A stretch of DNA of 64,000 bases, taken from the NCBI GenBank assembly GCA_963721105.1, contig CAVRHY010000005.1:372001-436000 (forward strand), in the 5' to 3' direction. The position numbers and the translations under genes are program-made. The notes beneath the pieces are model-generated. The model saw only the letters and a list, made by a program, of their open reading frames with translations. It ran no database searches and had not been told where the DNA came from. This DNA is from Thermohalobaculum sp963721105. GTDB taxonomy: Bacteria > Pseudomonadota > Alphaproteobacteria > Rhodobacterales > Rhodobacteraceae. Of the stretch, positions 33,876-42,760 are shown piece by piece (position 1 is the first letter of the stretch; the number at the start of each line of letters is the position of its first letter).

Positions 33876-34463
33876 ATGTCAAGACGATCACCGGCCCCGG
33901 GCGAACGCGCCGTCGCAGCGCCTCCGTTCCTCCGCCCGATCCCGGTCCGCTCGCTGACGCGCAAGCGGCCCCTGCCCTTCGATATCGAGCCCGAGCCGGA
34001 GGAAAAGCCGAGGATCGCCGGCTTCCTGGGCGTCGAGGCGCTGCGCCGGCTGCGCTTTCGCGGCGCGCTGGAGCCCGTCGGCGACGAGGCGTGGCGCGTC
34101 GAGGGCCACCTGGAGGCCGAGCTGGTGCAGAGCTGCGTCGTCACGCTGGCGCCGGTCACGCAGACGATCGACGCGCCGGTGGCCCGCGACTATGTCCCCG
34201 AGGAGACGTGGAGCCTGCCGGACGAGCTGGATCTCGACCCGGAGGCCGAGGACGATCCCGACCCGTTCGGCACGGTGATCGACCCCGGCCTGCTGGCGCT
34301 CGAATCGCTTGCGCTGATGCTCGATCCCTATCCGCGCGCGCCCGGCGTGCCGCCGGCCGAGTTCCGCGCCGCCCCGCCGGGCGTCCAGTCGCTGGACGAT
34401 GCCGACCTGAAACCCTTTGCCAAACTGGCCGTTCTCAAAGAGAAGTTCGGGGAGAACGGATAA
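33876..34463 (+). CDS. yceD: YceD/DUF177 family protein
   Basis: 195 aa. The family motif is EAELVQSCVVTLAPVTQTID, followed by an acidic block (LDPEAEDDPDPFGTVIDPGL) and LESLALMLDPYPRAPG. DUF177 proteins, encoded before rpmF nearly everywhere, are linked to 23S rRNA/large-subunit biogenesis in bacteria and plastids. The N-terminal 35 residues are Pro/Arg-rich. It lies 179 bp upstream of rpmF. Confidence 0.9.
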   Translation: MSRRSPAPGERAVAAPPFLRPIPVRSLTRKRPLPFDIEPEPEEKPRIAGFLGVEALRRLRFRGALEPVGDEAWRVEGHLEAELVQSCVVTLAPVTQTIDAPVARDYVPEETWSLPDELDLDPEAEDDPDPFGTVIDPGLLALESLALMLDPYPRAPGVPPAEFRAAPPGVQSLDDADLKPFAKLAVLKEKFGENG

Positions 34464-34642
34464 TCCTGCGGCAAACCGGGAATGGCCAAGAAAGGCCTTG
34501 CTCTGGGAATGGAAACCACTATTTTCCGCCACTCGTTTCAGACAGGTCCGGTCGACTGGCGGGCGGTTCGGCGACGTCGGCGCGATCCGCGCCCCGTCCC
34601 TGCCCCTACATCGGCCGCGGCCCGACGCTCAGAGGTGATACC

Positions 34643-34849
34643 ATGGCTGTCCAGCAGAACCGCAAGACGCGCTCGAAGCGCGACATGCGGCGCTCGCACG
34701 ACGCAATCTCGTCAACTGCCGGGATCGAGTGCCCGAACTGCGGCGAGCTCAAGCGCCCGCACCACGTCTGCGGTGCCTGCGGCCACTATCGCGAGCGCGA
34801 GGTCGTCAGCGCGACCGACGAGACGGATCTCGACGAAGACGCCGCCTGA
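34643..34849 (+). CDS. rpmF: Ribosomal protein L32
   Basis: 68 aa. It starts MAVQQNRKTRSKRDMRRSHD, then carries the zinc-type pairs CPNCGELKRPHHVC and CGACG, so this is the Cys-plus, zinc-binding form. The acidic tail is short. The ATG follows AGAGGTGATACC. Position between yceD and plsX is conserved. Confidence 0.97.
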   Translation: MAVQQNRKTRSKRDMRRSHDAISSTAGIECPNCGELKRPHHVCGACGHYREREVVSATDETDLDEDAA

Positions 34850-34930
34850 CGGCTCTGATCCGCGGGCGTCCTGCGGACTGACCGTGCCGCGCGCAAGCGC
34901 GCTTCCCTGCCAGTGCTGAAGGCAACCGAG

Positions 34931-36145
34931 ATGAGCGGCGCAACCAGCGACGGGACCGTCGTCTCGGGAGGAACCGTGATCTCGGTCGACGCGATGGGCG
35001 GAGACCGCGGGCCGGCGCCCGTGCTCGCGGGGCTGTCCCGGGCGCTGAAGGACGATCCATCGCTCCGCTTCATCCTGCACGGCGACAGCGCCGTCCTCGA
35101 ACGGCTGCTGGGAAAGAACGGCGCGCTCAGGGACGGCTCCGAGATCCGGCACGCGGAAAGCGTCGTGCCGATGAGCGAGAAGCCCTCGCGCGCCGTGCGC
35201 ACCGGGCGGCAGAGCTCGCTGTGGCAATCGCTGCAATGCGTGGCCGACGGCCAGGCGCGGGTGGCGTTCACGGCCGGCAATACCGGCGCCATCGTCGCCA
35301 TGTCGATGCTGGTGCTGCGCCCGGCGCCCGGCGTGCATCGCCCGGCCATCGCCGTGCAGTGGCCGGCCAACAACGCGCACGGCTTCAACATCGCGCTGGA
35401 CATGGGCGCCGACATCCGCGCCGACGCCGAGTTGCTGGTCCAGTACGCGGCCATGGGGGCCGAGTACAGCCGGCTGGCCTGCCGCATCGAGCGGCCGCGG
35501 GTCGGCCTGTTGAACGTCGGCAGCGAGGACATGAAGGGCCGGCCCGAGCTGCACCAGGCCAAGGCGCTTCTGACCGAGCTGATCGCCCGGCGCGAGCCGC
35601 ACTTCGAGTTCATCGGCTTCGTCGAGGGCAACGACATCCTGAGCAACCGCCTGGACGTCGTCGTCACCGACGGCTTCACCGGCAACATCGCGATGAAGGC
35701 GTCCGAGGGCACCGCGGCCTTCATCCGCACCTCGCTGAAGGAGGCGTTCAGCCACTCGGCGTTGTCGCGCCTCGGCTCGCTGTTCGCGCTGACCTCGCTG
35801 CAGCGGCTGCGCAAGCGCATCGATCCGCGGCGCGCCAATGGCGGCGTCTTCCTCGGGCTGAACGGCGCGGTCGTGAAAAGCCATGGTGGCGCCGACGCCG
35901 TCGGCCACGCCTCGGCGCTGGAGCTTGCGGCGCGCATGGCGCGCGACGATTTCCCGGCGATGGTCGGCCGGCAGCTCGCGAAGCTGAACACCGAAGACCT
36001 GGAGGCCGGCCGCGCCGCTGCGGCGACGACGGCACTCGCCCAGGGGACCGCCACGGCAAACACCTCGGGAACGACCGCAGGGATGGCCACCCCATCAGCA
36101 CCGGCGACGGACGGAACGGAGAGTGATGACCGCAATCAGGGCTAG
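34931..36145 (+). CDS. plsX: PlsX: phosphate acyltransferase
   Basis: 404 aa. It makes acyl-phosphate from acyl-ACP for phospholipid synthesis and is peripheral at the membrane. Signatures are VISVDAMGGDRGPAPVLAGL, FTAGNTGAIVAMSMLVLRP, GLLNVGSEDMKGRPELHQA, VTDGFTGNIAMKASEGTAAF and NGGVFLGLNGAVVKSHGGAD. It has a Thr/Ala-rich, probably disordered C-terminal tail of about 40 residues. The start is taken at 34931; a GTG at 34913 is possible. Its 3' end overlaps fabH by 20 bp. Confidence 0.95.
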   Translation: MSGATSDGTVVSGGTVISVDAMGGDRGPAPVLAGLSRALKDDPSLRFILHGDSAVLERLLGKNGALRDGSEIRHAESVVPMSEKPSRAVRTGRQSSLWQSLQCVADGQARVAFTAGNTGAIVAMSMLVLRPAPGVHRPAIAVQWPANNAHGFNIALDMGADIRADAELLVQYAAMGAEYSRLACRIERPRVGLLNVGSEDMKGRPELHQAKALLTELIARREPHFEFIGFVEGNDILSNRLDVVVTDGFTGNIAMKASEGTAAFIRTSLKEAFSHSALSRLGSLFALTSLQRLRKRIDPRRANGGVFLGLNGAVVKSHGGADAVGHASALELAARMARDDFPAMVGRQLAKLNTEDLEAGRAAAATTALAQGTATANTSGTTAGMATPSAPATDGTESDDRNQG

Positions 36146-37106
36146 AGCGCTGGGCTGCGGGCATTACCTGCCTGACCGCGTGGTCACGAACGAGGAGCTG
36201 TCGAGGCGGCTCGACACCTCGGACCAATGGATCCGCGAGCGCACCGGCATCACCGAGCGCCACATCGCGGCCGAAGGCCAGCTCACATCCGACCTGGCGG
36301 CGCGCGCGGCCGACCGGGCGCTGTCGGCGGCCGGGCTGAAGGCATCCGACATCGACGCCATCGTCATCGCCACCGCGACGCCCGACCAGACCTTCCCGTC
36401 GACCGCGACGCGCGTCCAGCACATGCTGGGCATGGGGCGCGGCTTCGCCTTCGACCTGCAGGCGGTCTGCGCCGGCTTCATCTATGCGCTGGGCAACGCA
36501 AACGGGATGATCCAGGCGGGCATGGCCGACCGCGTGCTGGTGATCGGCGCCGAGACCTTCTCGCGCATCCTCGACTGGAACGACCGCTCGACCTGCGTGC
36601 TTTTCGGCGACGGGGCGGGCGCCATCGTGCTCGAGCGGAGCGAGGGCGACGGCACCCCCGCCGACCGCGGCGTACTGGGCGTCTGCCTGCACTCGGACGG
36701 CGCGTACAACCGCATCCTGCACGTCTCGGGCGGGCCGTCGGACGCCGCGCTTGGCATCGGCGTGCTGAAGATGGAGGGCCGCGAGGTCTATCGCCACGCC
36801 GTCGTCAAGCTGGCCGAAGTCGCCGACGAGGTGATGGCGAAGGTCGGCGTGCATGGCGAGCAGATCGACTGGATCGTGCCGCACCAGGCGAACCTGCGCA
36901 TCATCGAAAGCACGGCCAGAAAGGCCGGCATACCGATGGAGAAGGTGATCGTCACCGTCGACCGGCACGGCAACACCTCGGCCGCCTCGATCCCGCTGGC
37001 TCTGTCCTGCGGCATCGCCGACGGCCGCATCCGGCGCGGCGACCTGTTGCTGATGGAGGCGATCGGCGGCGGGTTGGCCTGGGGCTCGGCGCTGGTCCGC
37101 TGGTGA
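36126..37106 (+). CDS. fabH: FabH: beta-ketoacyl-ACP synthase III
   Basis: 326 aa. It starts fatty acid synthesis by condensing acetyl-CoA with malonyl-ACP. The catalytic triad is visible: Cys in FDLQAVCAGFIYALG, His in DWIVPHQANLRI and Asn in DRHGNTSAASIPLAL. FGDGAGAIVLE is also typical. The ATG at 36126 lies within the plsX 3' end, so the two are coupled. Confidence 0.97.
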   Translation: MTAIRARALGCGHYLPDRVVTNEELSRRLDTSDQWIRERTGITERHIAAEGQLTSDLAARAADRALSAAGLKASDIDAIVIATATPDQTFPSTATRVQHMLGMGRGFAFDLQAVCAGFIYALGNANGMIQAGMADRVLVIGAETFSRILDWNDRSTCVLFGDGAGAIVLERSEGDGTPADRGVLGVCLHSDGAYNRILHVSGGPSDAALGIGVLKMEGREVYRHAVVKLAEVADEVMAKVGVHGEQIDWIVPHQANLRIIESTARKAGIPMEKVIVTVDRHGNTSAASIPLALSCGIADGRIRRGDLLLMEAIGGGLAWGSALVRW

Positions 37107-37135
37107 AATCAAGGCCCTGCGGCAAGTCATTGACG

Positions 37136-37164
37136 TTGACTCTTTTTCTCCCCTGCATCTATTC
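37136..37164 (+). promoter_or_regulatory. Candidate sigma-70 promoter for ihfA
   Basis: TTGACT (37136-37141) and CTATTC (37159-37164) are 17 bp apart in a locally AT-rich stretch 55-80 bp upstream of ihfA. An overlapping TTGACG at 37130 is an alternative -35. Confidence 0.45.
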
Positions 37165-37217
37165 TTGCACTGCGCGGGGAGGGCGATGTCCGGGCAAAGA
37201 GCGAGGGAAATGGCGGA

Positions 37218-37524
37218 ATGGCTGGCAGCACGCTGACGCGCTCGGACCTCAGCGAGGCGATCTACCGCGAGGTCGGACTCTCGCGGAACGAATTCGTCCG
37301 ACATGGTCGAGACGATCCTGGATCACATCTCGGATGCGCTGATCGCCGGCGAGACGGTCAAGATCTCGTCCTTCGGCACGTTCGCCGTGCGCGACAAGGG
37401 TGCGCGCATGGGACGCAATCCCAAGACGGGCGAGGAGGTGCCGATCGACCCCCGCCGCGTGCTGGTGTTCCGCCCGTCCCACATCCTCAAGGATCGCGTC
37501 AACACGGGCAACAACGGGTCATGA
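37218..37524 (+). CDS. ihfA: IHF alpha subunit (frameshifted)
   Basis: Histone-like DNA-bending protein working with IhfB. The N-terminus STLTRSDLSEAIYREVGLSR is in one frame. MVETILDHISDALIAGETVK, ISSFGTFAVRDKGARMGRNP and the arm EEVPIDPRRVLVFRPSHIL are in the next. An extra T near 37291 (GAATTCGTCC for GAA-TCGTCC) explains the break, and 307 nt is 3x102+1. Restored length is 101 aa, exactly the family size. The stop overlaps the MerR gene start. Because IHF-alpha is well conserved, a sequence error is likely. Confidence 0.9.
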
Positions 37525-38054
37525 GCGCCGCCAGCAGTCGCGCCCACGAGAAGTCGCCCGAGGCCTTCCGCACGATCAGCGAGGTCTCCGAGGAGTTGGG
37601 CCTGCCGCAGCACGTCCTGCGGTTCTGGGAGACGCGCTTCGCCCAGGTCAAGCCGATGAAGCGGAGCGGCGGCCGGCGGCTCTACCGGCCCGACCATGTC
37701 GCGCTGCTGAAAGGCATAAAGGCGCTGCTCTACGATGACGGGATGACCATCAAGGGCGTGCAGAAGATGCTGCGCGAATCCGGCGCGCGCACGGTGATCG
37801 CGCGCGGCAAGGCCGACGCGGCGCTGTCGCTCGAGATGAACTACTCCCTGGCGCCGAAGGACGAGGGCATGCTGCCGCTGGAACTGCCGGAGGATGCCTC
37901 CGAGCGGCTCGCGGCGCTGAAGGACCGCGTCACAGCCAAGCGGGAACCGGCGGCGGCGGAGGGCGCCATCGACGCCGACCGCGTGCGTCGCTCGATAGAC
38001 CGGCTCGAGGCGCTGCTTTCCGAGCTCGAGGACGGGTCCGGCGAGCCGGCGTGA
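37521..38054 (+). CDS. MerR-family transcriptional regulator
   Basis: 177 aa. The winged helix-turn-helix at residues 16-85 reads AFRTISEVSEELGLPQHVLR and FWETRFAQVKPMKRSGGRRL, then YRPDHVALLKGIKALLYDDG. The C-terminal half is a helical dimerisation part without Cys metal ligands, so it does not look like a metal sensor. It is translationally coupled to ihfA, a conserved pairing in alphaproteobacteria. Its targets are unknown. Confidence 0.9.
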   Translation: MSAASSRAHEKSPEAFRTISEVSEELGLPQHVLRFWETRFAQVKPMKRSGGRRLYRPDHVALLKGIKALLYDDGMTIKGVQKMLRESGARTVIARGKADAALSLEMNYSLAPKDEGMLPLELPEDASERLAALKDRVTAKREPAAAEGAIDADRVRRSIDRLEALLSELEDGSGEPA

Positions 38055-38148
38055 GCCTGCCGGGCCGGGCCGGGAGTGCCGACGGCCGGCTGCCCTGCGA
38101 TGCGGCCGGTCGCGCGCACAACCGCCTGCCTGCTCAAAGCCGCCTGCG

Positions 38149-38164
38149 TGCTCACGCGTGAGCA
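38149..38164. promoter_or_regulatory. Perfect 16-bp palindrome (possible operator)
   Basis: TGCTCACGCGTGAGCA is fully self-complementary. It lies 95 bp after the MerR gene stop and 110 bp before the tRNA promoter, in otherwise non-coding DNA. A dimeric regulator site is possible; no known motif is matched with confidence. Confidence 0.35.
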
Positions 38165-38274
38165 GGTCGACAAGGTCCTGATTGACCTGTGTTTTCGTGA
38201 ATCGCCCTCTGCGAGTACCGCGTCGTTGTTCGCGGGCGGTTTCCGCTCATCGTCACCGACCCTTCCCTTTGCCG

Positions 38275-38302
38275 TTGCACCGTCCGGGCGGCGCGGTATA
38301 TG
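38275..38302 (+). promoter_or_regulatory. Promoter of tRNA-Pro
   Basis: TTGCAC (38275-38280) and TATATG (38297-38302) are 16 bp apart and end 12 bp before the mature tRNA 5' end. This is a good fit to a sigma-70 stable-RNA promoter. Confidence 0.7.
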
Positions 38303-38313
38303 AGGCGCATGAT

Positions 38314-38390
38314 CGGGCCGTAGCGCAGTTTGGTAGCGCGCTTGCATGGGGCGCAAGAGGTCGTGAGTTCGAATCTCGCCGGCCCGACCA
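38314..38390 (+). tRNA. tRNA-Pro (GGG)
   Basis: 77 nt. The acceptor arm CGGGCCG pairs with CGGCCCG and is followed by ACCA encoded in the DNA. The D-stem is GCGC/GCGC. The anticodon stem CUUGC/GCAAG closes the loop AUGGGGC, with anticodon GGG. The T-arm is GUGAG-UUCGAAU-CUCGC. All stems pair without mismatch. Confidence 0.97.
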
Positions 38391-38394
38391 ACAG

Positions 38395-38423
38395 ACGCCA
38401 GCGGCTCCGGCCGCTGGCGTTTT
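38395..38423 (+). terminator. Rho-independent terminator after tRNA-Pro
   Basis: ACGCCAGCGG and CCGCTGGCGT form a 10-bp GC-rich stem around a short loop, followed by TTT CC. It lies five bases after the tRNA. Confidence 0.8.
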
Positions 38424-38441
38424 CCGTTCCGGGGGGAGCGA

Positions 38442-39581
38442 GTGACGGCTGACCTTTCCGACATGGCCGAGGCCCGGCGCGACGCGGGGAAGGCGGGGAC
38501 GGCGCCCGGCGTCCTGCCCTCGCAGGCGATCCGGGCGATGCTGGACGACGGCACCATCGGCGCCGACCTGCCCGTCCTTGCCGGGCAGGTCCAGCCGGCC
38601 AGCCTGGACCTGCGGCTGGGCGCGCGGGCCTGGCGCGTGCGGGCGAGCTTCCTGGCCGGGCGCGAGCGGACCGTCGAGGAGCGGCTCGGCGATTTCGCGA
38701 TGCACGAGATCGACCTGCGGCCCGGCGCGGTGCTGGAGACCGGCTGCGTCTACGTCGTCGAGCTGGCCGAGTCGCTGCGCCTGCCGGCCGACGTCTCGGC
38801 CGCCGCGAACGCCAAGAGCTCGACCGGGCGGCTGGACCTCTTCACCCGCCTGATCGCCGACCGCACGGCCGAGTTCGACCGCGTCGAGGCCGGCTATCGC
38901 GGGCCGCTCTACGCCGAGATCAGCCCGCGCACCTTCTCGTGCCTGGTGCGTCCGGGCGCGCGGCTGAACCAGATCCGCTTTCGCCGCGGCGCCGCCGAGA
39001 TCGACGATGCCGGGCTTCGCGCGCTGCATGCGCGGGACCCGCTCGTGAATGGCGAGCCGCTGATCGACGGCGGCCTGGGCTTCTCGGTCGACCTGACACC
39101 GCGCGGCGCGCAGATCGTCGGCTGGCGCGCCCGCAGGAACGCCGGGCTGATCGACCTCGACCGAATCGGCGCCTACGACCCGGACGAGTTCTGGGAGCCG
39201 GTGACGCCGCGCCGATTCGGCGGGATCATCCTGGATCCCGGTGCCTTCTACATCCTGGTCAGCCGCGAGGAGGTCAGCGTGCCACCGCAAACGGCCGCTG
39301 AGATGGTTCCCTACATGGCGGTCGCGGGCGAATTCCGCGTGCACTACGCGGGCTTCTTCGACCCGGGCTTCGGCCACCGCGCGACCGGCGGCAGCGGGTC
39401 GCGCGGAGTGCTGGAGGTGCGCTGCCACGAAGCGCCGTTCGCGCTGGAGCACGGCCAGATGGTCGGACGGCTGGTCTACGAGCGGATGGCCGAGCTGCCG
39501 GACGTGCTCTATGGCGCGGGCATCGGATCAACCTATCAGGGGCAGGCGCTGAAACTGTCAAAGCATTTCCGGGGCGCCTGA
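38442..39581 (+). CDS. dcd: dCTP deaminase, long two-domain form
   Basis: 379 aa from the GTG at 38442, which has a strong GGGGGAG six bases upstream. It deaminates dCTP to dUTP in thymidylate supply. Motifs are LPSQAIRAMLDDGTIGADLP, GQVQPASLDLRLGARAWRVR, AANAKSSTGRLDLFTRLIAD and RLNQIRFRRG. The second half repeats the fold (MVPYMAVAGEFRVHYAGFFD, EVRCHEAPFALEHGQMVGRL, IGSTYQGQALKLSKHFRG). This tandem form of about 370 aa is typical of alphaproteobacteria; the standard enzyme has about 190 aa. It follows the tRNA terminator, so it has its own transcript. Confidence 0.92.
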   Translation: MTADLSDMAEARRDAGKAGTAPGVLPSQAIRAMLDDGTIGADLPVLAGQVQPASLDLRLGARAWRVRASFLAGRERTVEERLGDFAMHEIDLRPGAVLETGCVYVVELAESLRLPADVSAAANAKSSTGRLDLFTRLIADRTAEFDRVEAGYRGPLYAEISPRTFSCLVRPGARLNQIRFRRGAAEIDDAGLRALHARDPLVNGEPLIDGGLGFSVDLTPRGAQIVGWRARRNAGLIDLDRIGAYDPDEFWEPVTPRRFGGIILDPGAFYILVSREEVSVPPQTAAEMVPYMAVAGEFRVHYAGFFDPGFGHRATGGSGSRGVLEVRCHEAPFALEHGQMVGRLVYERMAELPDVLYGAGIGSTYQGQALKLSKHFRGA

Positions 39582-39824
39582 CCCGCCCGCGGACCAGATC
39601 GTCATGGCAGCTGCCTTCGTCGGGCAGGACCAGCCGCATGGCGCCGGCAGTGACGTCGACGGCAGCACAAACCGCCCTCGCCGTGAGGCCCGCGGCCGCC
39701 TCGGCAACGTCGTAGGCGACGCCGCCCGGTTGTGCTCCCGCCAGTGTACCGGTCCGACGATCCTCGGCGCAGTCGCCTGAAGGAACCGCCGCCCGCTACC
39801 CGTCGCGGGCGCCGCGTGCGCGCG

Positions 39825-40100
39825 TCACCGGCCGGGCTCGTCGGGCGCGCGCAGGTCCATGGCCAGCGCGTGGACGCTGCCGGCCAGCTCCTCGGCGAGG
39901 CAGCGGTTGACCGCCCGCTGCCGCTCGACGCGCGACTTGCCGGCCATTTCCGGCGCCACCATATGGACGCGGAAGTGAGTTTCGCCACCCTCGCGCCAGC
40001 CGGCATGGCCGCGATGCTGCTCGCTATCGTCAACGACCTCCAGCCGGGTCGGCGCGAACGCCGCCTGAAGCTTCGACTCGATCCGCGCCTTCATGGACAT
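39825..40100 (-). CDS. bolA: BolA-family protein
   Basis: 91 aa. The BolA fold is seen in MKARIESKLQAAFAPTRLEV, then HAGWREGGETHFRVHMVAPE with the G-x-THFRV core, then RQRAVNRCLAEELAGSVHAL. BolA proteins work with monothiol glutaredoxins in iron-sulfur trafficking. A second ATG at 40094 is an equally good start. The 243 bp between dcd and this gene (39582-39824) hold no gene I can support. It is divergent from the J-domain gene. Confidence 0.92.
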   Translation of the reverse strand: MSMKARIESKLQAAFAPTRLEVVDDSEQHRGHAGWREGGETHFRVHMVAPEMAGKSRVERQRAVNRCLAEELAGSVHALAMDLRAPDEPGR

Positions 40101-40267
40101 GCTTCGTCAACCCCATCTCTGCTGTTGTCGCCCGACGTGCTTCCGCTAGAATCGTCCGCTTGGATCACTGCGCCGTCCGTTCTGTCCCGCCCGTCCCGTT
40201 CGAGCCGACTGCCCCGAGCCGACCATAATGCCGAAGCACCCTGACTAAATCGCAACCGGAACGACCA

Positions 40268-40936
40268 ATGCCGCACCGCTCGCCCTTCGACTATGACATC
40301 TCGGTCTCGGCCGACAAGCGGCGCCGGTCGCGGCTGCGCGGCATGTCGGGCGCCGTCGAGAGCTCGACGCGCCAGTGCGAGTGGCCGGGCTGCGAGCACA
40401 AGGGCGCCTACCGAGCCCCCTCCTCGCCCGAGCAGTTGCACGAGTTCCGCTGGTTCTGCCTCGACCATGTCCGCGAGTACAACCGCGCCTGGAACTACTT
40501 CGAGGGCTGGAGCGAGGACGCGCTCGACGCCCAGAGCCGCGCCGACCGCACCTGGGAGCGCCCGACCTGGGGCCTGCGCGAGGGGCTGGGCAAGCGCACC
40601 CACGCCTGGCCGCACGCCGAGGGCAAGGCCTGGGCTCGCTGGGGCTTCACCGACCCGCTCGAGGTGCTTGGCGAGGCGGCGACCCGCAACCCCGCCGAGC
40701 CGCGCGACCGCAAGCGCCGGTTCCGCTCGCTGACGCGCGACGAGCAGGTGGCGATGGACACCCTGGGCCTGCCGCACGAGATCGAGTGCCGCGCGGAGGT
40801 CCGCGCGCGATACCGCGAGCTGGTCAAGGACCTGCATCCCGACATGAACAACGGCGCGCGCACCGACGAGGCGCGGCTGGGCCGCGTGCTGCGCGCCTGG
40901 GACATCCTGAAGCAGAGCCGCAGCTTCCGCGACTGA
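40268..40936 (+). CDS. J-domain (DnaJ-like) co-chaperone
   Basis: 222 aa with the J-domain at the C-terminus: MDTLGLPHEIECRAEVRARY, RELVKDLHPDMNNG with the HPD motif, and LGRVLRAWDILKQSRSFRD. The N-terminal half carries CEWPGCEHKGAYRAP and WFCLDHVREYNRAWNYFEGW, a conserved Cys/His arrangement that may bind a metal. It should stimulate DnaK ATPase. This gene next to bolA is a typical alphaproteobacterial pair. Confidence 0.9.
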   Translation: MPHRSPFDYDISVSADKRRRSRLRGMSGAVESSTRQCEWPGCEHKGAYRAPSSPEQLHEFRWFCLDHVREYNRAWNYFEGWSEDALDAQSRADRTWERPTWGLREGLGKRTHAWPHAEGKAWARWGFTDPLEVLGEAATRNPAEPRDRKRRFRSLTRDEQVAMDTLGLPHEIECRAEVRARYRELVKDLHPDMNNGARTDEARLGRVLRAWDILKQSRSFRD

Positions 40937-41082
40937 GCCGGCGCCCGGTCGAGGCGACCCGCCCGGCGCGGCCGTCGCCGGGTCTCGGGGGCGGGCGTCC
41001 ACGTGCCCCTGCTGCGTGACGTCTCCCCGCCCCACGCAGGCAACCCGCGCCCGCCCTTCCCTCGCCCGGCCCCTGCCGCTAT

Positions 41083-42723
41083 ATGCCCGCGATGCCCGAC
41101 GACCTGCCCCACGCCGCGCCCGGTGCCGGCCACAACGCCCCGTCCTTGCCGCCCGAGATCGCCCGGCGGCGAACCTTCGCGATCATTTCGCACCCGGACG
41201 CCGGCAAGACAACGCTGACGGAAAAACTCCTGCTGCACGGCGGCGCCATCCAGATGGCCGGCCAGGTCCGCGCCAAGGGCGAGGCGCGGCGGACGCGCAG
41301 CGATTTCATGAAGATGGAGCAGGAGCGCGGCATCTCGGTCTCGGCCTCGGCCATGTCGTTCCCCTTCGACGGCCACTGGTTCAACCTGATCGACACGCCC
41401 GGCCACGAGGATTTCTCCGAGGACACCTACCGAACGCTGACCGCCGTCGACGCCGCCATCATGGTCATCGACGGCGCCAAGGGCGTCGAGAGCCAGACGC
41501 GCAAGCTCTTCGAGGTCTGCCGGCTGCGCGACCTCCCGATCCTGACCTTCTGCAACAAGATGGACAGGGAAAGCCGAGATACCTTCGAGATCATTGACGA
41601 AATCCAGGAGGCGCTGGCGCTGGACGTGACGCCTGCCTCCTGGCCCATCGGCGTCGGGCGCGAGTTCGTCGGCTCCTACGACCTGATCCGCGACCGGCTG
41701 GAAATCATGAGCCGCGCAGAGCGCAACGTGAAGGGCCAGTCGATCAACGTCGAGGGGCTCGACGACCCCGAGATCGAGAAGCACGTGCCTCCGCACCTGC
41801 TGGAAAAGCTGCGCGAGGAAGTCGCGATGGCGCGCGAGCTGCTGCCCGCCTTCGACGTGCAGAGCTTCCTGGAAGGCCACATGACGCCGATCTGGTTCGG
41901 CTCGGCGATCAACTCGTTTGGCGTGCGCGAACTGATGCGCGGCATCGCCGGCTATGCTCCGCCGCCGCAGCCCCGGATGACCGATGTGCGGCAGGTTTCC
42001 GCCGACGAGCCAAAGGTTACCGGCTTCGTCTTCAAGGTCCAGGCGAACATGGACCCCAAGCACCGCGACCGTGTCGCCTTCGTGCGGCTCTGCTCCGGCC
42101 ACTTCGAGCGCGGCATGAAGCTGCACCACGTCCGCGCGAAAAAACCGATGGCCGTGTCGAACCCGGTCCTCTTCCTCGCCTCCGAGCGCGAGACCGCCGA
42201 GGACGCCTGGGCCGGCGACATCATCGGCATCCCGAACCACGGCCAGCTTCGCATCGGCGACGCCCTGACCGAGGGCGAGAACCTGCGCTTCAGCGGCATC
42301 CCCAGCTTTGCGCCCGAGCTTTTGCAGTCCGTCCGCGCCGGCGACCCGATGAAGGCCAAGCACCTCGACAAGGCGCTGACCCAGTTCGCCGAAGAAGGGG
42401 CCGCCAAGCTGTTCAAGCCCAATGTCGGCTCGGGCTGGATCGTCGGCGTCGTCGGGCAGCTCCAGTTCGACGTGCTCGCCAGCCGCATCGAGATCGAATA
42501 CGGCCTGCCGGTCCGGTTCGAGCAGACGCAGTACGTCAGCGCCCGCTGGATCGGCGGCCCGAAGGACCGCGTCGAGGCGTTCACCCAGGCCAACCGCGGC
42601 CAGATGGCCGTCGACCATGACGGCGACCCCGTCTACCTGACGCGCCTGCAATGGGACATCGACCGCGTCGTGCGCGACTGGCCCGAGATCACGCTGTCGA
42701 AGACGAAGGAAACGCACGTCTGA
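41083..42723 (+). CDS. prfC: Peptide chain release factor 3
   Basis: 546 aa translational GTPase that recycles RF1/RF2. G-motifs are AIISHPDAGKTTLTEKLLLH (G1), DTPGHEDFSEDTYRTLTAVD (G3) and TFCNKMDRES (G4). EQERGISVSASAMSFPFDG covers the switch region. Class-specific blocks are GYAPPPQPR, FVFKVQANMDPKHRDRVAFV and GVVGQLQFDVLASRIEIEYG. An N-terminal extension of about 22 residues (MPAMPDDLPHAAPGAGHNAP) may not be translated. Confidence 0.96.
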   Translation: MPAMPDDLPHAAPGAGHNAPSLPPEIARRRTFAIISHPDAGKTTLTEKLLLHGGAIQMAGQVRAKGEARRTRSDFMKMEQERGISVSASAMSFPFDGHWFNLIDTPGHEDFSEDTYRTLTAVDAAIMVIDGAKGVESQTRKLFEVCRLRDLPILTFCNKMDRESRDTFEIIDEIQEALALDVTPASWPIGVGREFVGSYDLIRDRLEIMSRAERNVKGQSINVEGLDDPEIEKHVPPHLLEKLREEVAMARELLPAFDVQSFLEGHMTPIWFGSAINSFGVRELMRGIAGYAPPPQPRMTDVRQVSADEPKVTGFVFKVQANMDPKHRDRVAFVRLCSGHFERGMKLHHVRAKKPMAVSNPVLFLASERETAEDAWAGDIIGIPNHGQLRIGDALTEGENLRFSGIPSFAPELLQSVRAGDPMKAKHLDKALTQFAEEGAAKLFKPNVGSGWIVGVVGQLQFDVLASRIEIEYGLPVRFEQTQYVSARWIGGPKDRVEAFTQANRGQMAVDHDGDPVYLTRLQWDIDRVVRDWPEITLSKTKETHV

Positions 42724-42760
42724 GCGTCCGGGCGGCGCCCCAAGGCCGCGGCTCCGGGCG

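Noticed and set aside
39602..40033. Minus-strand ORF overlapping bolA
   Set aside because: Out of frame with BolA, Arg-rich, no family features.
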